Shown: positions 1-11,814 of the stretch, piece after piece
Numbering within the stretch: the stretch's first letter is position 1
Layout: the number at the start of each line of letters is the position of its first letter
NCBI GenBank assembly: GCA_037367405.1
Contig: JAZKJV010000682.1
Coordinates: 976,501-1,040,500, forward strand
DNA length: 64,000 bases
Reading direction: 5' to 3'
DNA from: Ottelia alismoides
Lineage: Eukaryota; Streptophyta; Magnoliopsida; Alismatales; Hydrocharitaceae
Notes under the pieces: generated by a model
The model's input: only the letters and a program-made list of their open reading frames with translations
Databases searched by the model: none
What the model was told of the DNA's origin: nothing
Made by a program: the position numbers and the translations under genes

Positions 1-338
1 CCCGGTTGACCCATACACCGATGACAGGAGCAGTCTTCCCTCGCCCGACCTCTGCTCCAATACCACTGACACAGACCTGTGGTTCACCTTCTCCTCCAAA
101 AGTGAAAAAGCTGTCTCCATACGAAGCAAGCACCACACCAGCGCTACCATCTGCCAGGACTGTCCTAAACTCAATAAATCGAGGCCCGAACGTCGATTTC
201 CACTTCCCTTAGTCACGCATATCAATCTAGTCTCATGCAAAATACTATATTTTCCTGCCACGACCCAAGGAGATCACCGACATCGCTTCTCTTATCTCAG
301 TCGCGCAGTCCCCTCACGTTCCAATAGACAATCTTCAT
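1..338 (-). pseudogene. LINE ORF2 5' fragment (endonuclease), broken, runs off the window
   Basis: Read on the minus strand from an ATG at 338, the translation begins MKIVYWNVRGLRD, which is the hallmark start of plant L1-type LINE ORF2 (AP-type endonuclease, normally M-K-x-x-W-N-x-R-G-L). The next codon is a stop, and further stops and frame changes follow. A later stretch near the window edge reads LLLSSVYGSTG in one frame, which matches the endonuclease S-V-Y-G/A-S-T strand. In intact elements this enzyme nicks the target DNA to prime reverse transcription. The remainder lies left of the window. The copy is dead because of in-frame stops. Confidence 0.65.
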
Positions 339-3300
339 GACCCACTCAAAGGGTTTGCGGTGGATATCTTGACCTCGATGCATTCCGCAACCTGCACGTG
401 AATGCCCATCATGTCTCCCATCTCCCTCAAATCTAATCTTGTTATCCCGCAACACCTCTGTAGTATCCCTTACCACCTCATCTTCACCTTCAACAAACGT
501 GTTTTCTCATTCTTTATCCTGTAGTTCCCACTCCAGCCACCGTCTCGCTTCCGGTTTTCTTTTGTATTCAAAGATATATCCTATGATTCCTACCCCCCCC
601 ACCCCACTGCCAATCTTGGCAAGTCAATCTCTAGTTGGCAGCTTGTTAAGTAATGCTATGTAAAGACAACATAAGTGCTTGGAGGCAACCATATGAGTCC
701 AAACTTCTTTGTCCCAAGAAACCACCAGCGTGTGCGACCTGACCAAGTTGACAGTAGGAGTGAAGGAGTAGCCCGATAACAAATTGATCCAGACAAAAAG
801 TGGCCCTGGTTAACTGATTGCCGTACAAGTAAGATATATGTCCCTCATATCAGCTCTCCACGTTGAGGAATCATCTCTGCACCTTGGCACTGCCCAGAGC
901 GAGGTGTTTATGCACCATGCAGAGCCTGAGGGATCCAGCTTGGGTTTGATATCAATTTGACTTGATTAGAATAGTTTGTAACATGCACTCTATTTCAAAA
1001 GTAGGTCCCAAACTTTGATATCATTAAGGTTTAATAGATTCTCGGACTCTAAGCATCCCTCACACCCTTGTTTCAACTTGCCATCGTTGCCCCTTTATTA
1101 GGGCATCTTTCTTTGGGGGATAACACACTTCTATCCATTGGTTGAGCATCTTCTTCTGGAATTGGCTTCTCCCAGGACAGAAGAAGCATGTCTCCGGAGG
1201 AATATTAATAACTCACTTTATTCGTCTGCTATCCTTATCCCACCTCGTTTTGTGCAGTTGTATCCACCTCCTTGGACTTCCATGTTCTAGAGACAATGAT
1301 TTGATAGAAAAAGAGGAAGAAATAAATGGAATAAGATTAATGATATACTCCTGATTTTCTCAAGTATCAATTCGAAATGGAACTGGGTCAAATCCAGTCC
1401 ACTTTGCTGGATTCACAGGTCATAGCCTCCGACCTTGATCTAGATTAAGAAACAGGCCCTTTGGTCAAGGTCGGATGAATGCACTGTGAGTGTGGTCTCC
1501 ATAATTTACATTCCTGAGGGGGGGGGGTCTTCTGAGAGTTTGAAGCACAATTATGTTTTTTTTGGGGAAACGATGTTAGGCAAAGAGAGGGATTTTGGGG
1601 ATACAGTTGCACGAAAGGGGCTCGTTTCGACCACATGCAATATTCTACATCCTTTTACTATTTTTCTGTACTGGGGTACTTTGCACTCAAACAAACTTAG
1701 AGCTTCTCTTCAAAGTCAATCTGAGATCTCGCATTGTTACAGAATGTTCTGGCATTTATGATGTAAATTTGGTAAATCCTCCCCAACTTTGGTCTTGTTT
1801 GTTCCCTAGAGTGTTCGAAAAGCTTGGGTCGATGGGCTTGATTTGAACTTTGATGTGGGTTAATGATTTTAGCTTGATATGTTTATGAATTGAGATCAAG
1901 CCATAATGCCCGAGCTGCAAACATAATTTGTGTAGCACCAGAGCTAATGAGTTCTGTTGCTTAACGAATAGAGCTCGACATGCACAAGTCGAGCCTGGAC
2001 ATCATTATTGAGTTTGAACTCTTGCGTCAAGCATGACTCGATTCCTTTGGCGGAATAGAAACATCTAATCGTTGTTTGCTTGCTGTCTTCACTAAATACC
2101 ATCTTAGTACTCTGTGAAAGGACAATATTCCTAGATGCTGGTTAAATAAGGATAAGGCTTTTGATTGAACATGCATTTGCATATGATTGCCTACAGTTGC
2201 GAAGTAGAAATCCTAAAATGGTATCCTTTTAATGGACAGTATATCAAAATGTTAGAAAATGTTCTTACGTGACACGTCATAACAAAAACAACTTTAATTC
2301 AAATCTCAATGGTCCTGTCAGTATTCACCTAATTGCGCTTAGAGTTGGGATTGGTGTTCCGTATATTTGTCTAAAATATTTCCTTTGATTTCATCTCGGT
2401 TCCTGATGTAAGTTGTTCTTATTGCAGGTCCTTGGTCCAAACATCTTATGCTGGGTATGCCCCACTTCTGGCCATATAGGCACAGGTCTTCGGTATCGCA
2501 CTTCCTATGACAATTTGATATCTGCACCTCCAAGGTGAAAGCTGAAAATTGAATATCAACATTAATTCTGATTTGGTCCTACCAAGCTGTGAAAAAAAAA
2601 TAAAGGCATCTCCTCTCACTGTCCATGATGTACATTTACAAAGTAGTTCCACAATGGAGAGATGGATAACAAGGGATAAAAAGACCTCTGTTCAACAAGT
2701 GATGCCTTTTTCAGCTTGTTCATGAAGTGTTCCCGCTTCTCAAGGCTGTCTGGTTGCCCGAAAATTAGGCCTCTTTCTGCTGAACAGAAGGAAACAGGTA
2801 ACACCCCTTATCCACAATTGGGATTCTTGTATACTTTACAAAATCTTGTAAACGCATAGTTGATCAATCAATGTTGTTAGACAGTGCCGGCGTATTCATC
2901 TGAAAGAGCATCCCCCCTTTTTCGATCTATGATGCATTCTATACTCTTGTTCTCATCACATATGATTGGTTTTTTCCATTTGAATACTTACGTCTGCACA
3001 ATGTTGTCTGTTAATATTTTTATTCATGTATTTTATATTGATTGAAATCGTCAACAATCATCATATTGCAGTTATGCGGCTATGCCCATGAAGTGGGAAG
3101 CTGCAGTAATTATCTGGTATGTTTATTTTTCTTTATAATATCATTCTGAAAAAGGCATTCTTAGCATATGCTAAAGCGACTGTTAATTGTGAGACTTAAG
3201 ACATTAAAATTCTCAAATTCGGACCGCAATGAACAAGCCCTTGATGCCATACCCTGCCTTGAGACAACCCAACCTGCTACCGACAACCGTAGTAAAAAGA

Positions 3301-3930
3301 AGACCATCGAGTCAAGCACTTTACATGATCAGGCCTCTCATAAAACACCGACGTAAACCCTGGGTGAAAAGCCTAACAAGACGATTGCCGAGCCGACAAA
3401 TGATGACATCACCGTAAAAGATTCAAAACCACAAGGGGTATGCATGATTACAAATAGAAATTGTCCTTATCCCCTTATGGAAATCTCCTATGTCACCAAA
3501 ATTCAGGAACATCAAAAGGTGACATCATCATCCCCAACCATCACTCATACTGCCACAAAGAATAAAATAAGCTCACAATGCCCAATCAAATTGAGGATAC
3601 TACCACGAGACGTATTATGACTCTACAGTAATGAGTCAATGATTAAACCAACTAAGAAAGTCACCTTCGATCTTAGAAACCAAGTGACTTTCGAGGATTC
3701 CTCTTCTGATTTTGAGGTGATAATTCAAGTACGATCAGTACGGCTTTTATCAAAGGATATCTACCTTTAGCCGCGAAAGAGTGATACCATTCACTATCAC
3801 TTATCAGCTTCTTGGTATAAATTTGATGGAACAGAAAACTATTCTCATTCGGTTGACATGGACGATCGTATTTAGAGATTGGGCTAGAGAGATGTTTAAT
3901 TACTCGAGCATTTTTAGACCATATAAATAA
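339..3930. other. Unassigned region, no recognised gene
   Basis: The first few hundred bases after 338 are probably the ORF1/ORF2 junction of the same minus-strand LINE. From about 900 to 3930 I recognise no gene. A short piece at 3072-3116 is preceded by TTGCAG and followed by GTATGTTT, as an exon would be, but I cannot link it to a protein family. The stretch 3170-3800 is densely stop-broken and looks like decayed coding sequence of unknown type (one frame near 3660 reads TKKVTFDLRNQVTF). Short runs of G (1519-1527) and C (593-602) are simple sequence. Confidence 0.4.
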
Positions 3931-5251
3931 GGGATTTTATCACTTGTGCCCCTTCGAGATATCGCAATATCAGTTATGCCCCTATCTTTTTGGTAATATC
4001 AGTTGTGCCCCTCACTTCTTTCTCCGTCATCACTTGTGCCTTTCAGTCAGATTGACCGTCAAAAAATTAAAATAACCATGGTTTATTCAAATCATGGTGT
4101 GGTTAAAAAGGGTATTATGGTCAGAACAAAATCAAGGGTGAAGGAGGGGCTCGAGGGAGGAGCTCGGGGCGAACCGCGATGGAGGGCGAGGGAGGGGAGG
4201 GGGCGGGAGCGGCGCGGGGAGCACGGGGCGGTGCAGGGAGCGGCACAGGGAGCACGGGGCGGGGTAGGGGGCGGTGCGGGGAGCACGGGGCAGGGCATGG
4301 GGCGGCGTGGGGAGCACAGGGCTGGGCAGGGGGTAGTGCGGGGAGTACGGGGAGGGGAGGGGGCGGCCCAGGGGACGCGGGGCGGCGCGGGGAGGGGAGG
4401 GCGAGCAGGGCGACACGGGGGAGAGGAGGGGGCAGCCCAGGGGACGCGGGGAAGCGCGGGGAGGGGAGGGCGAGCAGGGCGGCGCGGGGGAGAGGAGGGG
4501 CAGCCCAAGCGACGCGGGGAAGCGCGGGGAGGGGAGGGGGCAGCAGGCGACGCGGGGAAGCGCGGGGAGGGGAGGGCGAGCAAGGCAGCGCGGGGGAGAG
4601 GAGGGGGCAGCCCAGGCGACGCGGGGAAGCGCGGGGAGGGGAGGGCGAGCAGGGCGGCGCGGGGGAGAGGAGGGGGCAACCCAGGCGACGCGGGGCGGCG
4701 CGGGGAGGGGAGGGTGAGCAGGGCGGCGCGGAGGAGCTCGGGGCGGCCTAGGGGACGCAGGGTGACGCGGGGAGGGGAGGGCCAGCAGGGCGGCGCGGGG
4801 GAGAGGAGGGGGCAACCCAGGCGATGCGGGGCGGCGCGGGGAGGGGAGGGTGAGCAGGGCGGCGCGGAGGAGCTCGGGGCGGCCCAGGGGACGCAGGGCG
4901 ACGCGGGGAGGGGAGGGCGAGCATGGCGGCGTGGAGGAGCTCGGGGCGACCCAGGGGACGCGGGGCGGAGAGGGAGGAGGAGGTTGGAGGAGGAAGAGGA
5001 TGGGGGAAGAGGAGGAAGAAGAGGAGGATTAGGAAGATGATGTCAAAATGACCAGTGAACCCTTTTTTAAAAAATAATTTCGCTTATGTCCTCAAACTTA
5101 ACGTCCGTTTGCACTGTGGATGGACGACAACTAACCTAAGGGGCACAACTGATAAAACAACAAGAAGTGAGAGGCATAACTGATATTACCAAAAAGATAG
5201 GGGCATAACTGATATTGCGATATCTCTTAGGGGCACAAGTGATAAAATCCC
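3931..5251. mobile_element. Mutator-like non-autonomous element, copy 1 (1321 bp, 9-bp TSD)
   Basis: The element starts GGGATTTTATCACTTGTGCC at 3931 and ends with the inverted counterpart at 5251. The flanks carry a 9-bp target duplication, TATAAATAA (3922-3930) and TACAAATAA (5252-5260), with one mismatch; 9 bp is the length typical of Mutator-like elements. The terminal inverted repeats (about 3931-4042 and 5139-5251) are built from repeated TATCANTTNTGCCCCT motifs spaced about 28-30 bp. The core is a GC-rich minisatellite. No transposase is visible, so the copy is non-autonomous. Copy 2 at 7953-9350 is in the opposite orientation. Confidence 0.8.
4160..4990. repeat. GC-rich minisatellite, about 69-bp unit, core of Mutator-like copy 1
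   Basis: The word GACGCGG recurs at 4374, 4443, 4511, 4549, 4618, 4687 and 4764. Most spacings are 67-69 bp, with one shortened unit. The period of 69 is a multiple of three, so long stop-free frames exist on both strands, including one of 345 codons from 4003. The predicted protein is almost entirely Gly, Arg, Ala and Glu. I treat the open frames as a by-product of composition, not as demonstrated genes. The plus strand is G-rich with many GGGG runs, so G-quadruplexes are likely. Confidence 0.75.
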
Positions 5252-5260
5252 TACAAATAA

Positions 5261-6417
5261 TTACCAAAACTTTTAATTTTGTCCAGATGCCCGTGCTTCT
5301 ACGTTTCTTCTTGTGAGGATATGCATATAGATGTTAGTAAAGTTCACCATTACTGACCAGTTTTTAGATACAAATATTACAAGAAATTGATCGTATTTCT
5401 TGCCTAATATATACTGGTGATGTATAATCATTAATACACGTTCATGCAAATCTGTCATAAAGTAAAATATTGTGCTTATGTTTTCTATACGATTCATAGA
5501 TAATCATTTGAGCTCAAAAATATCAAGAACACACAAACACGTTAATGCCGATTTTTATTTTCAGACATCCTTGTTATGATGCTGTATAATATATGACGTC
5601 AATTTTATTTATTTTGTTACAAAAACAATCACCTTTAACACTTTTAAGTTCCCTACAAATAATATATTTTTATTTGTACTGTATGCCTATATACAAAACA
5701 AATAACAAATTTATTTTTATATAGCGATAAAATGATTATATAATAACGACTAAGATGAGTATCAAGTTACCAACGATGCAATGCGAGGGGAGAACAAGAT
5801 CAATCTTACTATGTATAGTCGCCTGAGCTTATATATATCAAACAAAAAACGATCAAGCATGACCATGAAATATGCTCCTCAACCACCAGATAAAACCCAC
5901 GAAGGAATGGGTGGGTGGAAAAGAAGCTTTGATCAGAAAAATCGAACTGGCATTAATTCAAATATCCAGACAACCCAACTACACATGCATTTATTGCATA
6001 TATAGTTTCTAAGAACTCAAAAGTATTTATGGTGTTAAACAGCTCCTCTTTCTTTAGAGAGAGAGAGAGAGGCAAAGCTCGCATTTTTAAAAGATGTTTA
6101 TCACAAGTAACCATCAAAACCCACACAGAATATGCATCCCTACCAACAAAAGAAAGAGAACATCGAAATCAAAACTCTAATCCTCAAATCCTTCTTTGCC
6201 TCGTTCATATATCGGGGAGATCTCACACGCAACAGAAAAAAAGGACTGCGAAATCACAGATACATAGAACAAATAGAAATCAAGGAACATCAACACCACA
6301 AAAAGCTTATACACAGGGAAAAGAAACGCAACACATCCCAAATCCATTCCTCATCGGACGGCTGAGAGGAGCCCATGTCACAGATAGGAAGAACTAGGGT
6401 TTTTTTTCCTGCAGTGC
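5261..6417. other. Intergenic, probable 3' side of the DVL gene
   Basis: AT-rich DNA with no coding signal that I trust. A (GA)n microsatellite lies at 6055-6072. The part nearest 6417 is expected to be the 3' untranslated region of the minus-strand DVL gene. A minus-strand AATAAA at about 5990 is a weak candidate for its poly(A) signal. Confidence 0.35.
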
Positions 6418-6618
6418 TCAGCAGTCAGCGTAGTCCCTCCAGCAGATGAGCATGATGATGCACCTCCTGATGATGTAGAACCTCGCCCTCTGCTCCTTCA
6501 CCAGTGCGACGCACCTCCTTGTGAAGGAGCACCTCGTCTCATCGTCTCTTCTTCTGCTCCTGCTCCTGCCGCTGCCCTTCTTCGACAGCTTCCACTTCTC
6601 CTCCATGCACAGCTCCAT
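6418..6618 (-). CDS. DEVIL / ROTUNDIFOLIA-like small polypeptide
   Basis: The protein has 66 residues. The C-terminal half (about residues 31-62) is the DVL/RTFL domain: [20 protein letters not shown] followed by [13 protein letters not shown], with the family's conserved [14 protein letters not shown] and LCWRD-type core. The N-terminal half is variable and basic (Lys/Ser/Arg-rich), as is usual for the family. Known members are plant-specific, membrane-associated micro-proteins; overexpression reduces polar cell elongation and alters leaf and fruit shape. The first ATG (6618) is used because it gives a normal family length; a second Met at residue 5 is possible. The gene is intronless, as is typical. 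A TATA-like TTATAAGTA lies about 95 bp upstream. The gene sits between two copies of one Mutator-like element. The family call is secure; the specific paralogue is unknown. Confidence 0.92.
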   Translation of the reverse strand: MELCMEEKWKLSKKGSGRSRSRRRDDETRCSFTRRCVALVKEQRARFYIIRRCIIMLICWRDYADC

Positions 6619-6713
6619 TCCTCTGCTCTTTTTCTCTCTTTTCTCCTACCTCGAGTTGATGGGCGTCTGGAAAGGTGTGGAGATATGGAAGGGGTTGGAA
6701 GGCTGTAATGTGA

Positions 6714-6722
6714 TACTTATAA
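6714..6722 (-). promoter_or_regulatory. Candidate TATA box of the DVL gene
   Basis: Minus-strand TTATAAGTA, about 96 bp upstream of the DVL ATG. It would place transcription start near 6685-6690 and give a 5' leader of about 70 nt. The leader is AG-rich on the minus strand. Position and sequence fit a plant core promoter, but no transcript evidence is available. Confidence 0.5.
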
Positions 6723-7952
6723 TGGGGGAAGAAGAGGGCGAGGGAGGGGATGGTTGGTAGCAGTGTGGGTGTCACTGCAGTTTTCAAGCCTCCAACTTGT
6801 TTGTTTATTTTTATTTTTATTTTATTTCGTTTTCTTTTCGGTTATATTGACTTTTAGCACTCTTTGCTTTTGGATTTTCTATAGCATGTTATAAATGTAA
6901 GAAATAACGTATAATGTCTTACCCAATTCTCTCGTGCTCTCGAGCGAGATAGCTGGAGGTGAATAATGAAATCAGCTATAAATATGTATCAGTCCAAACT
7001 CCTTGTATACGTATATTACAAGCTTCAAATTCCTGTTATAAACATTAAAGGTACAAACAAACGCTATGAATATATAGCAGGTGGAACCCAATGATATACA
7101 TATATAATGTATCGAATCTCTATTATAAGTATAGCATGTTGAAACCATAGCTATGGGGAACCCAAAAACCAGGGCAGGAGGACCTTTCTGAAATAACTGT
7201 TATATTCCAAGTATGGATAAGTAAATGAACCTGTAATTTGAATGAAGCAAATGAAGGTGGTTGCGTCCCCGAGGCTGAACCTGGTCTTTGGGTCTTTCAA
7301 TAGACCAATGAAATTCCCATGCTCTCCTCTCCAGTTAGGGCAGATCCTCCAACCCTGCATGGGCAGTATCGGCCAAGCACGAAAATTTGCATGATTTCAC
7401 GGGACCTGCCATTTGTATCCTCTTTCTTTGTGCAAAGTTAAACTACTGTTCTCCTGTGGGGGTCTCCCCTTTCTCTCCCCCATGCTGTACGTGAGAGAGC
7501 AAGAGGGGACTAGTGTCAGTGTCACACATATTATATACAGTAGTTTTTACGGGGAAGTGGTCTTTAGGTCGGGAGTGCAAACACATGCACGCACATCAGC
7601 ATAGAGTTCCTGCAGGGGCTCTCCCTGTGAAGATCCACAGCTGGACTGGACACTGCCCTCTTCACTTGGCATCATCAAAAGTATCTGGCCATCGATCACG
7701 AGGCGAGGCTCTTCTCATCCGACGGCTCATATCTCGTTCGGGGGAGGAAGGACGAGTAGAGCCATTCCTCCCTTCTGTGAAAACTTGCAGTGAACGTTGC
7801 TGCAGGCCGTTTTCTATTGGTACGTTATTCTCCATTGGATTCTTACTAGTATTCAAATATATTGATGTGTAATAAATGTATCCTTATTGGCACCATTTCA
7901 GAAAACCTGTTCTTAAGTGCATCCTTAATTGGCACCATTTGCAAAAAAAAAA
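6723..7952. other. Upstream region of the DVL gene, otherwise unassigned
   Basis: AT-rich to mixed DNA between the DVL core promoter and Mutator-like copy 2. It should contain upstream regulatory sequence of the DVL gene, but I see no further gene. Short open frames around 7150-7870 have no recognisable domain. Confidence 0.35.
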
Positions 7953-9350
7953 GGGATTTTATCACTTGTGGCCCTCCGAGATCTCGCAATATCAGTTATG
8001 CCCCTATCTTTTTGATAATATCAGTTGTGCCCCTCACTTCTTGCTATTTTATCACTTGTGCCCCTCGGGTTAGTGACCGTCCATCTACAGTGCAAACGGA
8101 CGTTAACTTTGAGGACATAAGCGGTATTAATTTTAAAAAAAGGATTATAGGGTCATTTTACCTTCTTCCTCATCATATTCTTCTTCCTCCTCTTCCCACA
8201 TCCTCTTCTTCCTCCTCCAACCTCCTCCTCCCTCTCCGCCCGAGCTCGCCGCACCTCCTCCCAGCCAGCTGCCCCCGCCCCTGCCCCGTGCCGCCCAGCT
8301 CCGCCCCGTCCCCCTCCCCCGCACGCGCCGCCCAGCTCCGCCCCGTCCACCGCCCCCTCCACCGCCCCCTCCCCCGCACGCGCTGCCCCTGCTCCCCCTC
8401 CCCCTGCCCCGCACCTGCTCCCCCCCCTTCCCCGCACCGCCCCCCCCCCTCCCCCTTCCCCGCATCGTCCCCTCCCCCTCCCCCGCAGGCGCCGCCCCTA
8501 CTCCCCTCCCCGCTGCCTCGAACCTGCTCCCCCTCCCCCTTCCCCGCACCGCCCCCTCCCCCTCCTCCCTTCCCCGTGCCGCCCCTGCTCCCCCTCCCCC
8601 CTTCCCCGCATCGGCTCCCCCTTCCCCGCATGCGCCGCCCCTGCTCCCCCTCCCCCTTCCCCGCACCGGCTCCCCCTCCCCCGCATGCGCCGCCCCTGCT
8701 CCCCCCTCCCCCCTTCCCCGCACCGGCTCCCCCTCCCCCGCACACGCCGCCCCTGCTCCCCTCCCCCCTTCCCCGCACCGGCTCCCCCTCCCCCGCACGC
8801 GCCGCCCCTGCTCCCCCTCCCCCCTTCCCCGCACCGGCTCCCCTCCCCCGCACGCGCCGCCCCTGCTCCCCCTCCCCCTTCCCCGCGCCGCCCCTGCTCC
8901 CCATCCCCCTTCCCCCGCACCGGCTCCCCCTCCCTCGCAGCACCACCCCTGCTCCCCCTCCCCGCACGCGCCGCCGCTGCTCCCCCTTCCCCGCACCGCC
9001 CCTCCCCCTCCCCGCACGCGTTGCCCCCGGCCCTCGCCGCCCGCGCTCCTCCGGCAGCCACGCACCTCCCCCGGCCCCCGCCGCCCACGCTCCAGCCCGC
9101 AACTCCTCCGCAGCCTCGCACCTTCTCCCCAACCCTCCTCCTCATTTGATTTTATTTTGAGCATAATACCCCTCTTAACCACACCATAGTTTGAGTAAAC
9201 TATGGTTATTTTAATTTTTTGACGGCCAGTCTGACGGAAGGGCACAACTGATGACGGAGAAAGAAGTGAGGGGCACAACTGATATTACCGAGAAGATAGG
9301 GGCATAACTGATATTGCGAGATCTCGGAGGGGCACAAGTGATAAAATCCC
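7953..9350. mobile_element. Mutator-like non-autonomous element, copy 2 (1398 bp), inverted relative to copy 1
   Basis: It begins GGGATTTTATCACTTGTGGC at 7953 and ends with the inverted match at 9350. The termini carry the same repeated TATCANTTNTGCCCCT motifs as copy 1. The flanks are A-rich on both sides (ten A left, AAAAAATAT right), so the target duplication is uninformative. The subterminal segment with CCATAGTTT-ACTC-AAACTATGG, near 9170-9205 (the two arms read the same on either strand), is a perfect 9-bp hairpin; copy 1 has the equivalent with one G-U pair. The core is a different GC-rich minisatellite. No transposase is visible. Confidence 0.75.
8245..9130. repeat. C-rich minisatellite, about 55-bp unit, core of Mutator-like copy 2
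   Basis: The word GCGCCGCCCC (or its CGCCGCCCC variant) recurs at 8632, 8687, 8744, 8799 and 8854, so spacing is 55-57 bp. Intervening sequence is CCCC/CTCC-rich with GCACCGGCTCC in most units. It is G-rich on the minus strand, giving long Gly/Arg/Ala frames there (377 codons ending at 8145) and Pro-rich frames on the plus strand. I consider these frames compositional. Confidence 0.75.
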
Positions 9351-10834
9351 AAAAAATATACTTATTACCTATCCCAGAATTTCTTCTTGGCGTATATGTA
9401 ATGCAATCTCATCTTAGGCCCTTTTGCTTGGCGTTAGGGAAATTCATATTTTTTTTAACAATATTGTAGAAAATTTGGAAAAATATGAACTTTCATAAAA
9501 GATAGACTGTTGAAAATCATATTTGGAAGATTAGTACTTGATTGAAATAGTTAAAAATGTATTCTTCTTTTCCTATTATAAATAGATTTTTTCCAAAAAT
9601 AAACTTGATATAAATTAAAATCAGATATTGAGTTACCATAAATATGGACTCAAATAAGGATATGGATATTGACGGATATGAAAATTTACTATCACATCGT
9701 TACGATTAACGGATTCTGATGCAAAATAGATACCGACACACATGAGTAATACTGTAAATATTTCATCAATTAGCTTAAATATAGATTAGATGGAAAACCA
9801 CATTATATAAATATACTAAATATGCTTATATCATAAAGACTAAACCAAATATGATGAAAGAAAATAATAAACTATATTAAATATGATAAAAATAAATCAA
9901 CAACTATGTTATTATGAAAATTTGATATACGTATACAGATGTTTGCATATATCATAGCGATATTCATATTCATGTCTATTTCGAAATGAATACACTGACG
10001 GATCTACATTGCATCCCTACTAAGCATGCATTGAATTGAATGCTGATGGATCCATATAAAAGCATCAACTCTAACACCATGTTGACATGATCATCTGTAG
10101 CATTACTGTTACGAAGTCCACTTTGGCTGCGTTTGATTCCTCCATTGCAGCAGTTGAGGATCACACATCGCTGTCCATCTCGAGAAGAAGAGAAGCCAAT
10201 TGCTTCCACGCATCACCTTTTCGCTTTTCATCTGATGGCAACCCGACCTTACGGACTAATCCATCTTACGTGGCAGAGATAAGAGGGTGGGGGTGTTCCC
10301 CAATCCATCACTGATTGAAGCTCATGCATGGTCTCTTGGGTGTCTCCAAGGAACAAGCACAACAAGCTGTTTATCAGCCACATGATTCGACCAAGCCTTA
10401 TCCTCACATAATTACGAATTACCCTTAGATTCCTCCACGAGTTTTAATATTACCACGTACGTAACCATTATTTTTAACTCGTATTTGTCTCTCCTTTTAT
10501 CTAGACGACAATCAAAAGCAATATAAGAAACAACTACCACGATACTACATTACAAATAAAATCTCTTGTAATTAGCTCTCGACAATGGGATTTCATTGAT
10601 CACGAACTAGACAAACATTCTGGAAATAAAGACTTTTTTTAAAATAAATTGAATATAGGTTAACATAGCTAAAAAATACCGGATATGCGCACAATAAGAT
10701 AATATTATCAGTCAATAAATAAAGGAAGTCATTATAAGATAGAACTAAATATGAAGATATACGATATTTAGAAAATGCTATAGCGACGATCAATGTCATC
10801 GGATTCTATAATTGTAACATCAAAAGTTTGACTT
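9351..10834. other. AT-rich DNA, nothing recognised
   Basis: No domain, RNA gene or terminal repeat could be identified. Several near-repeats of the word AAATATGAT occur around 9780-9900. The short frames near 9976-10314 have no recognisable family. Confidence 0.3.
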
Positions 10835-11171
10835 CATTACAAGAAAATGGGTTTATAGACGCTTCTTAAAAAATTCATCACGATTATTATCTTGTTATCA
10901 AGTACATAATTGTGAAATTATTTTTCATACTTGACAATGTTGTCAAATCAATAATGACATAACATATAACGATTAGTGTGAATTTAACAAATAATTCCAT
11001 TGAATTATCATCGTTATATGGATATTTAACAACGAATATGATATTTGTTGCTAATTACACGTACAATATATGATTTGACAATGAATCCATATTCGATGTT
11101 ATATCTTTAGCATCGAATATGGCAACGAATATTCAAATTATTTGTTACCTTAGGACCAGTTTCTTGTAGCG
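10835..11171. mobile_element. CACTA-type MITE, degenerate ends
   Basis: The left end reads CATTACAAGAAAATGGG and the right end TTTCTTGTAGCG. These are inverted and match the CACTACAAGAAA terminus of CACTA (En/Spm) elements with changes in the first five bases. The interior has no coding capacity and repeats ATC/GAATAT-rich words. Its right-hand interior (AACGAATATTCAAATTATTT) resembles the MITE at 41592-41988, so both are probably one family. No 3-bp target duplication is evident. Confidence 0.6.
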
Positions 11172-11200
11172 AGTATAGGTAGAGATGCACACTCAACCTC

Positions 11201-11637
11201 CACTACAAAAAATTGAGCCGGCATTTTTTTTCCAAAATCCATTAGTAAATCATCCGTTGTTAAATACACAATATTGTTATTTGTGAATTATTTTTTTATA
11301 ATTGAAATTAGCAATGGATACCGTAAATGGCACTAATCATTAGCAACCGTCCATGCAGAGACATTTATCCACTATTATTTTTCAAAATTTTAAATAATCA
11401 TCGCTAAATGTTAGTTAAAAAAAATTAGCAATGATCAGTTGAAATACTGAAAAATAACAATGGACAACTGTTGTTATATTGACCAATACTAATGATATAG
11501 TGATAGATATGATTTCGTTGCTAATTTTAAGTAAAAAATAATTTCGCAATTAATGATATTGTTACTACATATTTAACTACTACTGATATAATGATAGATT
11601 TTGAAAAAATCGTCACTATAATTCATTTTTTATAGTG
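11201..11637. mobile_element. CACTA-type MITE (437 bp)
   Basis: The left end is CACTACAAAAAATTGAG and the right end ATTCATTTTTTATAGTG, an inverted pair with the canonical CACTA start. The interior is AT-rich and non-coding. Flanking triplets are CTC and CCC, so a 3-bp target duplication would carry one mismatch. It lies 29 bp from the previous MITE. Confidence 0.65.
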
Positions 11638-11814
11638 CCCGGATCTCTCTTCTAATTAAGCTTGATGCATGGTAAGGGCTAACAGTACTTGCGAAATTAA
11701 TTTGGCAAGTAACAATATAGTCTCCCATTGGTCCATTCTGAGACTACATCGCTATTTTTAAAATAACTTGAAATTCGAAATCTTATATGATTAATATTAG
11801 AACCACATTGGTAT

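Noticed and set aside
2424..3120. Possible exons of a host gene (AG-flanked pieces near 2428 and 3072-3116)
   Set aside because: Splice-like borders exist, but no frame matches a known family and the pieces do not join into one convincing reading frame.
6521..6760. 79-codon plus-strand frame over the DVL gene
   Set aside because: It is antisense to the recognised DVL domain and has no family match.
7862..9160. 432-codon plus-strand Pro-rich frame across Mutator-like copy 2
   Set aside because: It runs through the C-rich minisatellite, where stops are rare on all frames, and overlaps equally long frames on the other strand. Composition explains it.
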